From the NCBI GenBank assembly GCA_004369085.1, contig ML210606.1, positions 1 through 11,788 of the forward strand: a stretch of DNA of 11,788 nt, written 5' to 3'. The stretch comes from Coprinopsis marcescibilis. Taxonomy: Eukaryota; Basidiomycota; Agaricomycetes; Agaricales; Psathyrellaceae. Positions within the stretch are counted from its first letter, which is position 1. Each line of letters begins with the position of its first letter. Both the position numbers and the translations under genes were made by a program. This document shows, piece after piece, positions 1 through 8,797 of the stretch. Under the pieces are notes generated by a model. That model worked only from the letters and a program-made list of their open reading frames with translations. It did not search any database and was not told the origin of the DNA.

Positions 1-2588
1 TACGTGACACATCTGTGACATCTCACACACGGATTACGACAATGCAGAGAAAACAAAAGGAATTAAGATAATTTTATTTGATCAGATTATTATTGGAAGA
101 AATGTCCAGGGAACGGTGGGGTACCTGCTCCACCCACTGACGACTAATTGCGCTCATTGCATAACTTTGGATTATTCGAATGTGGAAGGCCTTACATAGT
201 GAACAGGGCGAGGTGATGAGCTATCGTCTCTTTCTGGAAGCACATCCTCGAAAAGGAAAGTTGAAAAGGATCCATTTCGAACAGAAGAAGCAATTCCCAA
301 ACCGTGAGTTTGACAGCCTATGTAATTCACCACCGGCCCCCTTGCACCTTCTCGTGATTCAACATCTGGCCAACAGGATCCGGACTGCAAGGATGCATCG
401 TCCGTATATCGCGTATCATATCATGTCGCTAACATCATCACAAAAGGAGCTCTTTATCCCCCACTTATCCCCTAGGGCAGGGCGCTCTGAGCGCTGAGGC
501 GCCGCAGCAAGGGACCACTGGGTGTCTCTCGTAAAACCGTAAACGTCAAGGTTGTACCGGTTGCGGATGATACGATGTGATCTCTTGAACTGTCTATATC
601 CATGGGCATTCAACAATCTGTCAGAATGTTCAGCATGAGCAGATGATCGAAAGGTGGGGTTTGCGACGGAATCGTGCACCGTGACGGGTTTGAGTGCGTT
701 TGGGGATGCGGAGGGCCGTGAAAGGACGAGTCTGGTGTGACCCTAGCGCTCGCAGCGTGGAAAGAGTGCCTTTCGAGCTGTTTTCAAGGCTGATCGAGCT
801 CGAGGGGGGCAAAGGGTGGCTCGAGACAGGACCTCAACCTCGTCGCCCTGCATGGTTTGGAATTCCACGTCCATGTCTGTAACCGAGAGCATCTTTCTGC
901 GCAGACTTTCAAGTCGAAGACCTATTCATAGCTCTCGTTGTCTATAATGTTACTCAGAAGTCACTAATTGATTGTCGACTACTAGAGTGTCCGTCCACAG
1001 AAGCCGTTTAATCCGTTCGTTGGCTTTAGTCCAGAGCAGCCGTGCCTTTTTCCAACTCTTTCCTAAAGACAACGTCGACGTCGGTAACGAACACAGCCTG
1101 AAGATTAAATTGCCTCTTCCTTGAATTCAGTCCCTTGGATGAGTTCCTGAAGGAACATCTATACAGAAGCGCGGAGGGTCCAGCCAGAGACCGTCATAAG
1201 GTCATATTAATGTTCGCAGGTGATCTCACGGGCCACGTAATTCCCCAGATATGATAGATATTAAACGCTGAGACAGGGTCGTTCTCCCTGGACCTTGAGA
1301 GATGCGTGTCCAATCTTCGGATGATGGACCGGACGTGTTCTCGAATACAAAAAGCATTGAAGGACAGCTGAGCAGGTCATGAGGCCCAATCGACCTCAAG
1401 GCTGAACTGTCACATCAAAGTGCTGTGTTGCCTGCACTAATTCGATGAACCGGAATACGCCGCCGATTAATTTATATACATAGTGCAACGCCTCGCAAGC
1501 CGCTAAACAATCATAACTAGCGCTAGTGAAGATATGTCGTACTTCAAGTTGCCCTTGCCAGATCGCGCAGTTAAATCGGCTGCAAGTCTACTAGTCATCG
1601 ATCAACTTGTATGTTCAACGCCTAATCACCCAGGTTAAAGTACTTCCGCTAAGCTTTGCTTCGAAGTGCTGTCAGCCATTCAATAGATCGAATGTATTCA
1701 ACAGAACCCGCTTATCAGGTTTAACCTCTGGCGTATCTAAACTGATAGCACCAGAATCCCGCTACATAGACCAGGTGGGTGAACAATCGTCATAGTACTG
1801 CTTCTGTGATTCTCGGAGATTTCAGAGTTGCAGTATCACCGTGTTCTGTGATAATCGAGAGTGTAATTCAACCCCGTTAATTTCCGGGATGGAGGTTGGT
1901 CAGAGTCAGTGCAGTCCAGGTTTCTGGATTCGAACCAGAAGCAAAACAGCTTCATTTCATTCGTGCAGGCTAATACTAGTAGTCCAAGGTCCACCCGTTC
2001 GTATCCATCTTTTGAACGATGTAATTCAATTGCTGGACTCCTCCAGTCAGCTGCCGCCTGCGCGTTGAAATTACCCCGCCAAAGCCCGGGATGAACCCAG
2101 ATGAACCCTTCTTCATTCCTCCTTCCTTCCTTCCTCCCGCCCCGATCGATCACTGTCACCAAAGCAATTTCCACGCGTCGGCCCTCCGCCCTACCAATGC
2201 GCGGGATTGATGTAAATTTTCTCTCAAATTTCCAATCTCTGGTTGGTCTGCTGCCTTGGTTCCCGATCTCAATGTTCCGGGTGCATCATATGGATCACCG
2301 ACGAGAGCGACTATCATCCGGAAGTTTTCCGCGCGCACGCTGTAGTCACAATCGGGCGCCTATCATGCTCTGTTTGTCGGGAAAGGTTCGGGAGTCTCAC
2401 AGTCATGTGCGCCACTTCCTATTTTGGGATGTGACAGTGACAGCCGCCACATCGGTCTGACGCCTTTATCATCTAGATTGACGAAACGCGAGTGACGGTG
2501 AGGGGCACTGGGAACAACGATGAGGCGTCCTTCTTTCTGTGTTACGACTCACTAGGCGGATCGTCTATGGGCAAAACCGTGCTCTAAA
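1..2588. other. Long stretch with no supportable gene
   Basis: I see no coding gene here. Open frames on both strands are short, overlap each other, show no recognisable domain and do not join through plausible introns. The longest is an ATG-started plus frame at 2101-2460, whose start runs straight into a CTTC microsatellite; it is probably chance. A B-box-like palindrome lies at 1923-1941, but no tRNA folds around it. The last stretch, about 2460-2588, must contain the promoter of the DUF202 gene that starts at 2589; I see no clear TATA box in it. The region could be old decayed repeat DNA, but I found no terminal repeats or transposase remnants. Confidence 0.55.
2110..2140. repeat. CTTC/TTCC pyrimidine microsatellite
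   Basis: A short pure-pyrimidine tract built on about three and a half copies of CTTC, flanked by further C/T-rich sequence. Tracts of this kind are common in fungal intergenic DNA. It lies about 450 bp upstream of the DUF202 start codon and has no obvious function. Confidence 0.7.
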
Positions 2589-3356
2589 ATGTCGGAAGAG
2601 ATTTCGGAACGGACTGGGCTTCTGACTGGGCACATTCAACGACCGCAGCGGTGCGTGACATGGTCCAAATCCACACATCTCTTGTTCTGAATTCGTGTAG
2701 AGGACTGTTCACATCGATCTGGAGGCGTCAGGCGGGGGATCCGGGCGATGACGAGCGACAAAATGGAAGCCCCAAATCCCCTCCACCCGTAGCTCATTCT
2801 CAAGATCCCGGAGAAGATGATGGAGAAGACCTTCATAATGCATCTAGTTCTGCCGTCCAATTGATTCTTTTGAATAATGGCTCCGTCGCGCGCGATCATC
2901 TTGCTTCGGAGAGGACGTTTATGGCCTACGTTCGAACGAGCCTGGCCTTATCCTCTGCCGGTATCGGTGAGTTCGACACCTTTGCATCCCACGTATGATT
3001 GGTAAAGTCATGGTTCTGCAGACTGACGATGCTTTTGACTTCTCAGCTTCTATGCAGCTATTTCGAATCGGAGACAACCCGGAGGTCGGTCGCTTGTTGG
3101 GCACCTTGACGATTTCGGCCGGACTTCTGGTTCTCGCGATTGGTATGTTTGGTGATACCTGCAAGGCTCAGGTCTTCGAGTTCGAGCTCTCAGCTGACGC
3201 CTTGTTCTGACAGGAACGACAAGGTATTTTCTGGTCCAGAAAACACTCACGGCTGGCTTTTTTCCTGTGGCAACATTGGGAGTGGGGACTATCGGTGTCG
3301 CAATTGGTGGGCTGGTGTTGGCCGCCCTCTTCGAGCTTTCCTCGAAACTACTCTAA
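2589..3356 (+). CDS. DUF202-domain (YidH/Vtc1-like) integral membrane protein
   Basis: Four exons: 2589-2650, 2701-2966, 3047-3142 and 3214-3356. Introns of 50, 80 and 71 nt begin GTGCGT, GTGAGT and GTATGT; the last two carry CTGAC branch sites. The phases close exactly to 188 codons plus TAA. The ATG has A at -3, and the first intron removes an in-frame stop, which supports this start. Residues 1-80 are hydrophilic and acidic, with an E-x-x-x-LL motif at 7-12. The DUF202 signature RDHLASERTF spans 85-94. Three membrane helices follow, at about 94-114, 126-146 and 158-182, and the protein ends in a short tail. DUF202 occurs in bacterial YidH and in fungal Vtc1 and the C-termini of other VTC subunits, which make and move polyphosphate at the vacuole. 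This protein lacks SPX and VTC catalytic domains, so calling it a VTC subunit would go too far. Family and structure are secure; function is not. Confidence 0.92.
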
Positions 3357-5248
3357 TACTACGAATACAATTGATGTTAACTCAAATTTATCGGCTGCTC
3401 GCTGCTGACGTGCCCATAGAGCTCCGGCCCTAGGCTCGCCCGCTAAGAAAAACGAAGGGATACACTCCTTGGGGGCAATGGATCCTATTTAACCCGTGAT
3501 TCGGCTTCAGTCAGGATCCATACCGCAAGCCATACGTTCAATCGGGGTGTGAGGCATCCATTTGTATACGTTGACCATGTTCTTCTTTTAAATGGGGAGA
3601 CGAGCCACGGAGACGTCGAACAAAGATTTATCATTACCAAAGTTTATACTGCGCATGTACACGTTCATAATAGTGTCCAGAATCCACAACCCTAGTACGA
3701 AATGGACCATGTTCCCCCAGCAACGCGTCCCAAAAGAGCGAGACCATGATGAGCCAGATGAAATCCAGCGTCCCAACCCCCGAATATCACGAAAATATCC
3801 AAATCCAAAAGTCCTGGACAAGAGAGTAAGGAGATCGCATGTAACCAACAACAGCAAGGCAAGTCGAATCCCCAGGTATCACTCAAAGACCAAGAAACGC
3901 AACAAACAAAGAACCAAGCGTCTGATTGAATTACAAAGGATGGTAATCTGGAGTAGTCAAGTGCGGCGGTCGAGTGTCCAGACTAACCTTGAAAGCAATA
4001 CCAAACAAACGAGACACCGAAACAAGAGAATAAGGATAAGGTAGGAATGAGGTGCGGCCGAGGTTAGAACAAAGCCTCAACCCGAACGGAAACCCCAAGA
4101 AGCTAGACAATTGAGAAAGAAAACGCACACATACCTTACCGTCGATGAAGGTGCGTCCATAAATAGACCATGTATCCGGACCAATCCCAGCGTATCTATG
4201 TCACTTGTTTCCTTCCGAGACCGAGATCTCATCCCGTCATCCTAATAGACTGTTCTGTCTTGACGAGGTTGTCCTGCGTATATCCACACTCTCCGACTTT
4301 GATAGTAAACGCCGAGTGGGTGGAAAGCGGGAAGCGGGTGTCTCAAGGACGGAACAAGCAGGATTAGGACCGGATCGAGATTAATAAAGAGGGTCACAAA
4401 CGAAAAGAGAGAAGGAATAGGGGAAAAGACTGGCCATCGAAAGGAATGAGGAAAGAGATGCAAAGGAAACACGAACCAAAACGCCTGGACAATGAAACAA
4501 AAGCGTGCTGATGAAAGACGTCGCAACAAATTCGCGGGCCAATCACAACCCGCTCAAACCACCCATCCGCGGTCCGTCGATAGTAGCGCGGTACTTGGTA
4601 TTGGTAGCCACGGCAACGCGATGCCGTTAGAGTAAACCAACCAGGCTTAAATTCAAACGCTCCCAAACCCAATGTAACTGGTACCCCAGCAACCGACGAC
4701 CTCCAAGGCTCCATCGGTTGCGCCCGATCTATCCAGAGCCGACCGCTCCCAATCTGAAGACAGGTGGCACTCCAGCAACCGAGGAGTGCATTCAGGGCTC
4801 TCCCAGTCGCCCTCGGTTTGTCAGGCCTTCAGGATAGGACCCGACCATCCACGTCGGTAAGGATCGAGATCGCACCATCATCTCCAACCACCAACAACGG
4901 GAAACAGGGGAGCGGCCAAAAAGCGGTGCGCTCTCCAACATTGCTGAAAGCCTTCAAAGCCTGTCCATCGTTCCGTTGGTCCACCACCGCCTTCGAAACG
5001 ATGGAGGGCAGCTATTGGCTATAAGCCACGAAAAGGAAAAGACGACCACGAGTGGAGCCATTGAGCATGCCCAGCAACCGGGAGAATAAGTCACAAGCGA
5101 ATCACGAACATCCACCCCGTCGACTGAGCATTCTGGCACCAGATAAAGCTAAACCAACAAGGGTGGGAGCATCGATAGACCGTTATGAATGGGCAAATGA
5201 AACAATCTCCCGGAGCGACAGACCCTGCACGACCCAGCTATCCGCCAT
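3357..5248. other. Strand-asymmetric region without a defensible gene
   Basis: This 1.9-kb stretch is strikingly pyrimidine-rich on the minus strand. As a result, minus frames look hydrophobic and plus frames look basic. Several minus-strand splice-like signals occur: GTAAGG/GTATGT near 4140-4130, a possible 66-nt intron at 3987-3922 (GTTAGT..CAG), and a pyrimidine tract ending in CAG near 3814. I could not chain them into a continuous reading frame with an ATG. In the stretch 3830-3590 three different minus frames each look partly membrane-like, which could mean a decayed or poorly modelled multi-exon gene. A non-coding transcript is equally possible. The first 100-200 bp after 3356 should hold the 3' UTR of the DUF202 gene. 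Confidence 0.5.
4686..4781. repeat. Diverged direct repeat carrying CCAGCAACCG
   Basis: The decamer CCAGCAACCG occurs exactly at 4686-4695, again at 4772-4781 and a third time at 5071-5080. Around the first two copies the similarity extends: on the minus strand, CGGTTGCTGG is followed 20 nt later by TTGGGAGCG or TTTGGGAGCG with identical spacing. That gives 28 matches over 38 aligned bases by eye. Both copies read SSVAGVP..LGA-like in one minus frame, but the frames are not continuous. It looks like an old tandem duplication with a unit of about 86 bp. The third copy shares only the core. Confidence 0.5.
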
Positions 5249-5912
5249 TCAGCCAGAGCAAAGCAAAAAGAGCGGAAGACGGAGAAGAAGAAACGGAAGG
5301 AAATGAACCGAGAGGTAAGTGGACAATGACAGACGAGGCTCAGGCACACCTTCTACGCCCACGATGGCATTCTCCATAGCGTTCCCTGGCTCTCCGAGAT
5401 CCTTCGGCCTCCTTGTTCTGGCATAGTTTGGTGAGACAGATTCCCTCCAATCATGGGTGGGCCCGTTAGCGCATATGCTGTCGGCGAGAGACAAAATGGT
5501 AGACAGAGAAAGAGCCCCAAGGCTATTGAGCATGATATCTAAAGACATGCTCTTGAAATGAGCTATGGAAAATTACGATCTCAGCAGTCGTACCCAGAGA
5601 GTGAAAGTATTCAACGTACCGTTTCGAGTACTGAACACAAGCTTCTGGTCCTCCTTAAGCTCAAGTTCTAGCGCGTCTCTGAGCTAAGAGGTATAGTGAG
5701 GGCCAAATACCCTCAAGTATTATAGTGACTTGCATCATTCACGATGGGAAAATGAGGAAAATGTATATGACGGACGATGGTTGCGGACAGACCAGGAGCA
5801 TAGGCTGTCGTGAACAGTGTAGTGGCAGGCACAGCCACCAAGATCTAATCTAATCGCGAGGCAACAGGGGCATCACAAATCCCACGGCGACCACTGTCAC
5901 CTCATTCCCCAT
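5249..5912 (-). CDS. Probable four-exon gene, product not recognised
   Basis: Spliced model, minus strand: exons 5912-5901, 5844-5743, 5683-5620 and 5562-5249. Introns are 56, 59 and 57 nt, with donors GTGACA, GTGAAT and GTACGT. The third has a CTGAG branch site and ends CCATAG. Phases (0, 0, 1) keep one frame open through all joins, giving 163 residues. ATG 5912 has a strong context (G at -3, G at +4) and is the first ATG after an upstream stop, but the four-codon first exon is the weakest part. The product starts with a hydrophobic stretch (about 5-28), followed by a charged segment near LRDALELELKEDQKLVF (39-55), a hydrophobic patch (about 70-88), a polar section rich in Arg, Pro and Asn, and a Leu/Phe-rich end that may reflect the pyrimidine-rich DNA. 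I recognise no family. The real gene may have further exons on either side. It is transcribed away from the F-box gene at 6128. Confidence 0.5.
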
Positions 5913-6127
5913 TTCTCTCTGTCCATCGATACATGTGATGTCGGGGCTTTTGTATCGAAGGTGAATAAAAGGCTAGAGTGACCTTCATTCCAACTTTTTC
6001 AACGAGATTCGTAAACATACCCGAGGCCGAGGCCGAGGATGATGTAGCTACGGTCTCATTTGTACTCGCATTCCAAGTATCCGCATAAAGTGTATGTCTA
6101 CCTTGAAAGCGGACTACTAACTTCTTC
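5913..6127. promoter_or_regulatory. Short divergent intergenic region
   Basis: About 215 bp separate the proposed minus-strand start at 5912 from the F-box ATG at 6128, so both promoters should lie here or reach into the opposite gene. An ATAAAAGG sequence on the plus strand (5965-5972) is the only TATA-like element, and at about 155 bp before the ATG it is only a weak candidate. A 75-codon minus frame starting at 6129 also covers this interval. Its ATG overlaps the F-box ATG, so at most one of the two is likely to be used. Confidence 0.35.
6021..6038. repeat. Three tandem copies of CCGAGG
   Basis: A perfect 18-bp run of three hexamers within the divergent intergenic region, about 90-105 bp upstream of the F-box start codon. 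It could be a simple sequence repeat or a GC-rich factor-binding cluster; the sequence alone does not decide. Confidence 0.8.
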
Positions 6128-8019
6128 ATGGTCCAGGAAACACGCGGCCTCTCCCGCCATTCAACAAGTCACAGCGTGCCATATGGCTCAACCGGAGGCT
6201 GCTACATTCGCGCCCTTCCTGTAGAGCTCCTGATTCTAGTGTTTACCAAACTTTCCGCTGAGCCGGACGCTGGAGCTGTCTACCCCTCGCGGTCCGTCTC
6301 ACTCGTCTGCCGCGATTGGAACAACATTGCACTCTCAAACCCAGCACTATGGACGTCTGTCCCATCGTTTTCGGTCGGAAGGGTCGCCCAATCTCAAGTT
6401 AAAGGTCCAGCACAAAGCATCGTCCAAAACGCATTCTCTCAGAGCCTCGTACCAACATCTTTCTCCATTCAAGACTGCAGCGCCCATCGTGCAGCTCAAG
6501 AGCTCCTAAAACCCATCTTTTCTCACTCCCCCAACATCACCCAGCTCGAGCTCGTTCGTCTTAGCTCCAACGCCTTTGCAGTGGTGTCCAAGGCGTTTAC
6601 CCTCAACGGCCTGCCCCACCTTTGCACCCTTCGACTCCACGTAGTCCCCTCTTTATCCGATCATCCACGTCTGTGTGCATTCGAAGACTGTCCGAAGTTG
6701 CGTGACGTCGAGCTGGACTACGACGGAGTCTCCGGAATCAAGCTACCCTGGGCCCAACTTACGCGGTACGTCGAGCGGTCAGGCCCACGAGTGCACGGCT
6801 TGGCGCAAATCCTTTCCCAAACCTCGTCCATCGAACAGCTGTCATACAAACGCCACTCGGGGCGTCCCACGGGCTATGCAGACTACCACCCCAGCACCAT
6901 CCTCACGCTCAAGCATCTCAACATCGATATCGAGGAAGGAAACTGGGCAGCTCTCGATTTAGTCACATCCTCGACCTTCCCATCTCTCGAGCACCTGCGG
7001 TCGGTCGCGCCCCCGCACAACACCGTAGCGGCTTTGATAGCCCTAATTGAACGCTCCCGATGCTCGCTTACAACCCTCGTTCTTCTCCCCGGTCCAACAG
7101 TCATCCCAAAGCTTGCTCCACTGCTCCGCATTTGCCCCTCCATCCGACGTTTGGAGGTCTCCAATCTCTCGCCCTCCCACATGGAGGTCCTGTTCACTCG
7201 CTCGCGACAGCGGGAACCGCTAGCACCACTGTTAGAAGAATGCATCCTCCATCTCAACACATCCTTCCAGGTCGCCGAGCTCACAAAGCTGCTGGACCCA
7301 CAACATTCCGGACTCAAACGCCAGTTCGATATTTCACGACTCTCCTTTTTCAGGATAAATGTTCCGCACGTTAAGGATCGTGTGCAGCTGCATATCGCGC
7401 TTGGGAAAGTCCCTGGGCCACTTAAAACCCTTCAAAGACTCAGCAACTTGGTTGAAAACTACGCGAAATCGTCTGTGGTCCGATCAGAGAAGACCAGCGG
7501 AGGTCTATTTCGGTGGTCGATATTGGACAAAACTGGTGGTGCAGCACTCTTATCCACATTGGAGAAAATTATCACCGAGGTGGAAGCTGTAGAGGTCGTC
7601 GTAAGTAATTTAGCACTTCGTTGTCTGTCTTTGTTTCTGACAGGCCAATCACAGCTCAGCAGGATCTACGTTCCAATCTACGAGCTCATTCGAAACCAAG
7701 ATGCCGATGTCTCCAAACAGCAGAGGACCAAGGCCCTCCTAAGTAAAATGAGCAGTCTCGTTCAAGGTCAGCCCACGATACTGGCTTGGAGAACTGAAGG
7801 ACCTTTAGGCCTTTTTCTTCTAAAAGGTGCATTCTCTTCGCCTTGTGCCTCGCCCAATTTCGACCTGACCATCTGTGTTGTCTTTCAGGGAGGATGTACA
7901 ATTCCACCACCAGCCTCAATTCGCTTCTCGCAGAGGATAATCCCGAACTGCTGGGCAGGCCCCCTGGCCAGGTCCCTTGGGGTTTCCTAGATTTGGACCA
8001 ATCATTTTCGAAGTGTTGA
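6128..8019 (+). CDS. F-box protein with LRR-like C-terminal region (copy 1)
   Basis: Exons are 6128-7600, 7655-7826 and 7889-8019, giving 591 residues. Introns are 54 nt (GTAAGT..CACAG, CTGAC branch) and 62 nt (GTGCAT..TTTCAG, CTGAC branch). I chose the acceptors by aligning with the paralogue at 9604-11587, which has introns at the same places and phases (0 and 1). The F-box lies at about residues 29-77, with LPVELL at its start and SLVCRDWNNIALSNPALW at its end. In this family it binds Skp1 and places the protein in an SCF ubiquitin ligase as substrate receptor. Residues from about 130 to 400 show irregular leucine-rich repeats. Shared landmarks are FEDCP (185-189), LPWAQLTRY (206-214), a VP-x-VKDRVQLH block, SRIYVPIYEL and TEGPL. 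The protein ends WGFLDLDQSFSKC. The ATG context is weak (T at -3), but it is the first ATG after an upstream stop and lies about as far before the F-box as in the paralogue. The substrate is unknown. Confidence 0.9.
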
Positions 8020-8142
8020 ATGACCTAAAAAGCGAAATGTAGATCAATACGAAATTCATTGTTCAATTGGCAGCGACGATGTAATATGTATGCATGAATG
8101 CAAGGCCAATCCTCCCAATCTAACCGACTTGAGCCTTGAAGC

Positions 8143-8797
8143 CTACGCAAATGATTTAGCAAAGCTTTCGAGCTCTCCCTTGCTGAAAGCCTCATAGACA
8201 GCATTCCTAGCGCCAGCGGGGATATCACGGACAACGTCCTCGCCAGACTCGGCGTCAACGAACCCATACGCAGTGGGTTCCGCGCACGGCAAAGACTCGG
8301 CGAGGGCCTCTTCAGGTGTTCGGCGGACGTTGATCCCTTTGAGGAAGTATTTTCCAGAGGTGACTGGAGACAAATTCCAAACAAGTGGTTAGGAGCGAAG
8401 TGTAATGGTGATGAGGACTCGGCGCATACTGGTCCATGATGGGCGTACGCAGGCGCCATCGCTAGCGGACGCCTGAATGGATTCTTGGCAGTTTGAATTG
8501 GCGTAGGCAAATGTATGGCTGTGAAAAGTTGGAGCAATGAGTATGATGCTCTTTCCCAAATCGCAACTCGCAACTCGCATGAGCCGAAACCACTCACTCG
8601 ATCACATTGCTCACGTCGGGACGAATGGAAGCAGCTGGGGAGCCAGCGTTGTAGCATTGGTGGGTTTGGGCATCGCGAATCTCGAGGAATCCGCCGCTGC
8701 AGTTGTTCGCGAAGAAGAATCGAAGATTGACGGCGTGAACGGCCTCTGAGCCGAGGAGGATTGCCGCAGCGATGAGAGTGCTTGAAGTGAGTTTCAT
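8143..8797 (-). CDS. Small secreted cysteine-containing protein
   Basis: Three exons, 8797-8598, 8518-8430 and 8363-8143, with introns of 79 nt (GTGAGT..CACAG) and 66 nt (GTATGC..CTCCAG, CTAAC branch), give 169 residues. Phases close exactly and the ATG has A at -3. Residues 1-22 form a classical signal peptide: Lys at 2, a hydrophobic core around 8-15, and a likely cleavage after VHA (22). The mature chain has five cysteines (33, 48, 77, 90, 123), so one could be free or used between subunits. The first two flank a hydrophobic strand (GGFLEIRD), and the last 50 residues are Ala/Glu-rich and free of cysteine. There is no membrane anchor, GPI-type tail or enzymatic motif. The size and export signal fit the broad class of fungal small secreted proteins, some of which act on hosts, but I recognise no named family and claim no effector role. 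Its stop lies 123 bp from that of the convergent F-box gene. Confidence 0.88.

Noticed and set aside
694..882. Plus frame with VPFELFSRLIELEG, resembling the start of an F-box
   Set aside because: The rest of the F-box (the C-R-x-W and NP-x-LW parts) is missing in all frames downstream, and the true paralogues do not match further. The similarity is too short.
1923..1941. tRNA T-arm/B-box-like palindrome (GGTTCGAATCC in a perfect stem, minus strand)
   Set aside because: The T-arm is perfect, but no acceptor stem, D-arm or anticodon arm can be fitted upstream, and no good A box is present. Probably chance or a very old tRNA-derived repeat.
1836..2174. 112-codon minus frame
   Set aside because: No domain, no conserved pattern, and it reads through the CTTC microsatellite and the palindrome at 1923-1941; probably chance.
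2101..2460. 119-codon plus frame upstream of the DUF202 gene
   Set aside because: It starts inside a CTTC microsatellite, has no domain or plausible splicing, and overlaps an equally good minus frame.
3592..4044. 150-codon plus frame rich in Lys and Arg
   Set aside because: The composition is what a purine-rich strand gives in any frame, there is no domain, and the opposite strand carries the splice-like signals.
5310..5380. Good plus-strand intron (GTAAGT at 5315 to CTCCATAG)
   Set aside because: The flanking plus frames give only a Lys/Arg/Glu-rich low-complexity product with no start, and the site overlaps the better supported minus-strand exon 5562-5249.
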